From Brachionus koreanus (taxonomy: Eukaryota; Rotifera; Eurotatoria; Ploima; Brachionidae), in NCBI GenBank assembly GCA_016987375.1, contig PJRA01000048.1, positions 306,564-319,520 of the forward strand: a stretch of DNA of 12,957 nucleotides, read 5' to 3'. The notes under the pieces are model-generated. The model searched no databases, was not told the origin of the DNA, and saw only the letters and a program-made list of their open reading frames with translations. Position 1 is the first letter of the stretch, and every line of letters starts with the position of its first letter. Shown here piece by piece: positions 8,548-12,957 of this stretch. Made by a program: the position numbers and the translations under genes.

Positions 8548-9385
8548 TTAGTAAAATAATTTTATTTTTTTACAAGATAAGTTTCCACTGTGACATCTTG
8601 AATTGTACAATAAACCACCTTGTTTGCAACTGCATCTATTAGTTAAACATTGACTTGTACATTTACATTTTACCATTCCTTGGCCTCCGCCAATAGATAG
8701 CTGACTAACTGCTTCACGAACACTAAAACTTTTATCTAACTTGACTTGAAAATCAATAACACAATCGTTAATTAACTCAAAACAATTCCGGGCTAACAAG
8801 GTATTTTATACTCCAGCCCCAGAAGCAAGTTCATGAAGTGATTTGTCGTAATCTATATCGACTATTCGACAAATCAAATTAGGAGCCTCAGTTAATCCCT
8901 TGTCAACTTCTGGAATTGGTAAAGTTACAAAATCACCAATATTCACCTCTGGAATATATTTTTTACATCAATTCCGCTTGTTTGCTCTGATTTGTCCTGA
9001 TGTTATTTCTAATACCTAACAATCTATTGGAATTTGATACAATCTCTTCAACTGTAGACTCAATAGGTTCAATAGGTTCATTAGGCTCAATCTCTAAATT
9101 ATATTATTTTGGATCGAATTTATCCGGGATTGAATCAATATCATCTTGATCGTCAATGTAACTTTCTTTTTCGTCGTATTGATACCCAACGGCATCAAAC
9201 AATTGTTTGGCCGTTTTAAGCTTTGACTACTCTTCGATAGGTATCGAAGTTGAAATTAACCCTAAAGGAGTTTCAATTCCGAAAACTGCCTTATAAAAGG
9301 TACATTTTATACCTGAGTGGTAAACATGGTTTTTTTTCAACTGGATAAATTCCAATCCCATAGTCCACTTTTTGCAACATCAGTT
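8548..9385 (-). pseudogene. Integrase-type transposase remnant with Cys-rich tail (KRBA2/SCAND3-like)
   Basis: The minus-strand frame opens near 9380 with WTMGLEFIQLKKNHVYHSGI, then KAVFGIETPLGLISTSIPIE. This is the end of an integrase core as found in KRBA2- and SCAND3-like proteins and related transposons. An acidic linker with EPNEPIEPIES repeats follows. After a frameshift near 8955-8975 comes a small beta domain (VNIGDFVTLPIPEVDKG) and the tail VREAVSQLSIGGGQGMVKCK with a Cys pattern C-x-C-x3-C-x4-C-x-C, then SRCHSG and a last Cys, ending at TAA. In-frame stops lie at 9227-9229, 9104-9106 and 8806-8808. The N-terminal zinc finger and catalytic residues are absent, so this is a truncated dead copy. 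Confidence 0.65.
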
Positions 9386-9419
9386 AACATCAAAACGATC
9401 AATAAAAAAATCCATTTGA

Positions 9420-11760
9420 TTTATTTTATATTCATGTTTTTTTATTTAGTTGAATCTTTTACTTATTTTTTTTAGAAAATTACTAAAAGCAATTGTAGTT
9501 AATTATTTAAGTTAAATCAGAGCTTAACATTATTACTAATTGATAAGTAACTTTATAAAATTATAATTTAATTATAATTATAATTTACAGTTTTAAGTCT
9601 AAGTCACAAAAAATTGAATCAAAGTTATGGCTTGACTAAAATAAAAATGTTTACTTTTAATAAAATCACTCAAAAATGCTAACGACTAGAAAAAATGAAA
9701 AAATTGACTTTTTTCTAAAATTTTGAAATAATTTGATTTTTAAAAAATAAAAAAAACTCAATATTGCTTACCATTTATTAACTATTTTACTTAAAATAAC
9801 ACAATTTTTGGTAAATTTAAAAAATAGTTAAAGAATTTCTTTTAGAAATGTGAAGGACCTGAACTTAACTAATTTAGTTATGTTATTTATAGTTAAACTA
9901 TTTATAGTTCCTAAAGTTTATTTTAGTTGAATTGAGACTAGTTATTTTCCAAAAAAAATAAATTAAAAAAGTCTTTTAAAAAACGCTTTATCATAAATTT
10001 TAAGTTCCAGGTATAAATAAGAAAATTTTTTTTATTAAATAAATCTTCAAAATCTTTATCATATGACAGGTCAAAATTTTTTAACAATATTCGATATAAA
10101 CAGACATGTCATTATTTTATTTTAGACATTAAAAGTCGAACAATTACGTTAATTTGACCTCATGGCTTATTTTTTTGAAATTTATTTTAGAAAAAATCTT
10201 GTCTTAAACTTTAGGGAGCACTTTATTTGATCTAATTAGAATCGGAGAAATATTAACTAAAAATTTCTGCAAGTATTTTGATTAAATTTAATGAAATGAT
10301 TATCATATAAACAAAATACAAACGAAATTGCCTCAAATTAAGTAAAAATCTGTTAAACCAATATTATAATAAGCAGGCTGTATTTTTTTTGATTTTTTTC
10401 AACTTTAAATTTAACTATACTATCAAGGATTTAGCTTTATTCTAAATAAATATTTTTTGTTATAATTGAAAAGATTTTGGTTATTAGAATAAGTTCAGTG
10501 CTTCCATGTGTCACTAATTAAATTTTATTGAGTTTAAGTTAAAAGTTTTATAGTTAATATAAAGAAATTCGTAAAAAAATTTACGATTAGAATTATTTTC
10601 ATGATGATTTTGGATAGAATATTGATAAAACAAAAAGATTTTTTAATTGAAAACGTTCTAGAAAATAATTGACTTAAGCTTATAATAGTTATTAGAGCCA
10701 AGTTTTTAAAAAATTAAAAAAATAATTTTTTCTTATTTTATTTTAAAATTAACAATTAAGAACAAATGAATTTGTAGATTTTTTATTTTTTCTCTTATTT
10801 CATGTTGTTAGATATTAAAGTGTCTTGAAAAAATTCAAATTCTAGATTTATTTATTTTTTGCTAAATTTGCTTCTAAGATAAATTTAATTAGTAAAATAA
10901 AGTCTTTTTTTTATTAAAAAATCAAAAAAAAATAAAAAAAAGATGAGGCGTTTTACAGAATATTACAAAATTATTTATTAAAAGCTAATCATTTAACGAA
11001 ATGGCTTAAAATCATATTTTATTTATGTTTATTATTAGACTCAGAATGAATCGAGTTCGTAAAAGCAAAAAGAGTTTGGCAAGCACATCAATTACTAATC
11101 GATTAGGATAGATAGAAGAAAAATAATCAATTATAAATCATAGATTTTATTTGTATAAGCTAAACTCGATTTAAATTATGATTTCAGTGAGGTATTCTTT
11201 ATCTGTTTTTTTTTTTTTTACCAGGGTTTACAATATTTTCTTTTTATATTGTTGTAGATACATCAATTTTACGTAATATTAGTTTTTATTTATTTTTTTA
11301 GAGTCTGCTTAAAAACAGAGCAACTAAGCTCATAACCTTTAAGCTCATAAAATAAGTATTTAAGAAACAATCAAATCAAATCAAATTTTAATTTATTTGT
11401 CCTTATCGAAACAACATCACTAAATTGGATCTATTAATTTGGCTTGACGTTCATCAGCATGATATAACAAGTATTTATATTTTATTCTTTTAAAATAGTT
11501 GGCAATATTTTAAGCTTGTTTTTAATATATTTTATTTAAATGAATTCAAAAATAAAAGTATTAAATTTATTTAAATATGAATAATTTAAAAGCTAATAAA
11601 ATGGAAAATCAGTCACGTTAAAATTTAATTTTTTTGTTTTGTTCTCTGTTAAGAATTTAATTTGATATCAAAGTGCTAAATGCTTAAAAAATTGTTAGTA
11701 AAAAAGTTTTGAATGTCTAAATATTCTTAAAAAGGAATAAATCAATATTTTTAATCATTT
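9420..11760. other. Long AT-rich region with no recognisable gene
   Basis: The stretch is AT-rich with many short A/T runs and a T13-14 tract near 11205-11220. Short open frames are composed of Lys, Asn, Phe, Ile and Leu. One minus-strand frame near 11020-11150 contains YPNRLVIDVLAKLFLLLRTR, and a plus-strand frame 11047-11112 reads MNRVRKSKKSLAS. I cannot assign either and do not call them genes. Confidence 0.5.
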
Positions 11761-11762
11761 AA

Positions 11763-11966
11763 AGAATTAAGATCAAGTTTGAGCGAAAATTAAACTTGGT
11801 CTTAATACTAACTGAATCAGGAACTGATTTAGATGATGATGACAATATTAATTTAACTTTTGACAAGCTTTATCGAGTGGCTATTAGCAAAGAATACTTT
11901 TGTTTCGATTGTGATTTTTGCTCATGTTATTTAAATGAAATAGGAATATCTTTACATTTAACCTAG
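11763..11966 (+). pseudogene. Unidentified acidic and Cys-cluster coding-like remnant
   Basis: The frame is open for 67 codons between TAA 11760-11762 and TAG 11964-11966 and has no ATG near its start. It contains VLILTESGTDLDDDDNINL followed by KEYFCFDCDFCSCYLNEIGI and SLHLT. The Cys cluster followed by a His resembles a C2H2-type finger (C-x2-C then His 12 residues on), but spacing and the second His do not fit the standard finger. The composition stands out from the Lys/Asn/Phe background. It could be an old transposon zinc-finger segment or an isolated exon. Its first bases lie in an inverted repeat. Confidence 0.35.
11766..11806. repeat. Imperfect hairpin, 15-bp stem with one G-T pair
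   Basis: Arms 11766-11780 and 11792-11806 pair around an 11-base loop (GAGCGAAAATT). Fourteen positions are Watson-Crick and one is G-T. It overlaps the start of the acidic/Cys-rich open stretch. No poly-T or other sign of a terminator or RNA gene goes with it. Confidence 0.6.
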
Positions 11967-12376
11967 TGTTTATTCAATAGAAAAATTTTTATGATTTTCT
12001 TTCTTATTTGTTTTTATCTTTTCATTTATTTCATTCTTTTTTTACATAATAAAATACTATTTGTACTTTTTCAATCTTTTAGAAAATTGGAATCTTTTTT
12101 TAACTTTGAAATAAATAATTTTTTTGCAGTCTTTTTTCTTTTAGTTCTTTTAAATTTAAGATTTAATATTTTTTTGTTTAAGTTAGTTAGGATTAATTTA
12201 AAGCTTTAGGTAGATATCTTGCCAGTTTAATTAACTAAAAAAAAAAATGAAAAATTTTCATAAATATATTTAGAAAATTTTCTGTGGTGGACTGAAAATA
12301 TTTCGTTATAAACTCAATTTATTAAAATGCAAATGCTACTTGTATGATAAAATTTTCAATTAGATTGAATAAATTT
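11967..12376. other. AT-rich spacer, no gene supported
   Basis: A plus-strand open frame at 11991-12209 translates almost entirely to Phe, Leu, Ile and Asn, as T-rich DNA does by chance. The rest is A/T runs. I see nothing else. Confidence 0.5.
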
Positions 12377-12643
12377 TCAAAGCATACCTCTTGCAGCTTT
12401 AAAAGCCTGATGGTTTTGATGTTTAAGAGCCTGATTGATTTTGAATCCAGTACTTTTTGTCCAAATATCAATTTCAGGTACCAAGGCTTTCGCCAGAAAT
12501 ATTGAAGTGCCACTTTAGTTTTGTTCAATTATAATATTGATTTGATTAGACTAGTTTTCATGGATATAGACTCCTTTTTGGCTTTGGTTTACTAGCATTT
12601 TGGTTGTGTTTTTACCAAATTTTCTTACTTCATTATATTCTTT
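12377..12643 (-). pseudogene. Unidentified protein-coding remnant with two in-frame stops
   Basis: One minus-strand frame runs 88 codons from just after TAA (12644-12646) to TGA (12377-12379), broken by TAG at 12551-12553 and TAA at 12515-12517. It reads EYNEVRKFGKNTTKMLVNQS at the start and, after the second stop, SIFLAKALVPEIDIWTKSTG followed by KINQALKHQNHQAFKAARG. The balanced residue use (Trp, Pro, Gly, His, Glu) is unlike neighbouring chance frames. A second frame here, 12322-12528, has no stops but looks less protein-like. An AG before SGTSIF and a GGTATG after KAAR could also make 12390-12514 a spliced exon. I do not recognise the family. Confidence 0.4.
12395..12445 (+). repeat. Imperfect direct repeat of about 24 bases
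   Basis: TTTAAAAGCCTGATGGTTTT is followed at once by TTTAAGAGCCTGATTGATTT. On the minus strand this gives the repeated Q-A-x-K-H/A pattern in the unidentified remnant, so it may be an internal duplication of that old coding sequence. Confidence 0.55.
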
Positions 12644-12646
12644 TTA

Positions 12647-12957
12647 AAAACCTAAATATTTTAATATATTTACGCACAGTGCTAAATTACTTTATTTGAT
12701 TGAAGTATTTTAGATTTTTAATTTGATATGTAAATATTAACATTTTTTAATTAAAAATTTACCATCTGTCAATTATCTACACGTTTTGTTTTGCTTTATA
12801 TCTTCACATTTTTTTTTACCCATTTTTTGCTAAATTAAAGATTTTTTGGTAATGTTATTTAGAGATCAAATGAGGAGTTGGAGAGTTTTTAATTTAAGAT
12901 GTTTAAGAGCAAAATTTACTCAAAATTAGAAGATATTTAAGGATTAATCATAAAGGT
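12647..12957. other. AT-rich right end, nothing recognised
   Basis: Only A/T-rich sequence with short frames is seen. A minus-strand run near 12770-12820 reads MGKKKCEDIKQNKTC but is too short to support a gene. Confidence 0.4.

Noticed and set aside
8548..8799. Stand-alone 83-residue Cys-rich peptide
   Set aside because: The apparent start is TTG; sequence upstream past a stop continues the integrase family, so it is the tail of that pseudogene.
9230..9248. Short palindrome CTTCGATA-GG-TATCGAAG as a protein binding site
   Set aside because: It falls in the old integrase coding frame (SIPIEE) and is short enough to be chance.
11991..12209. Plus-strand 72-residue hydrophobic protein
   Set aside because: It is almost all Phe, Leu, Ile and Asn from T-rich DNA, with no real sequence pattern.

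Overview
The window is AT-rich animal DNA (well under a third G+C by eye) with long homopolymer A/T runs, spliceosomal introns and a load of decayed transposons. One conserved host gene is visible: the 3' half of a DLG5-like MAGUK scaffold gene on the + strand. The retrotransposon remnants and the integrase tail resemble repeat proteins I associate with monogonont rotifers such as Brachionus. That assignment rests on recognition by eye and is only a working guess.

Layout. (1) 1-1587 is probably intron or upstream flank of the DLG5-like gene. It holds two short coding-like stretches (225-477), a MITE-like element with 26-bp inverted ends (579-966), a LINE 3' scrap (about 970-1062, minus) and two abutting near-perfect hairpins (1392-1487). 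(2) 1588-5919 is the DLG5-like gene: exon 1588-2288 (coiled coil and start of PDZ1), a GC-AG intron 2289-4924 carrying a 5'-truncated LINE, exon 4925-5027, a 52-bp intron, and a last exon 5080-5919 with PDZ2, a stop and a poly(A) signal. No PDZ3, PDZ4, SH3 or guanylate kinase part is seen. (3) 6070-9400 is a transposon graveyard, all on the minus strand: LINE A (6070-7660), LINE C (7988-8400) and an integrase pseudogene with a Cys-rich tail (8548-9385). (4) 9420-12957 is mostly featureless AT-rich sequence with two unidentified coding-like remnants, at 11763-11966 (+) and 12377-12643 (-).

Functionally, only the DLG5-like gene looks alive. Every transposon open frame is broken by stops, frameshifts or deletions. 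The most interesting points are the short DLG5-like architecture, its GC-AG intron that begins only tens of bases from a LINE insertion, the paired one-base-loop palindromes, and the two unassigned remnants near the right end. I found no CRISPR array, tRNA, rRNA or clearly new multi-gene system.
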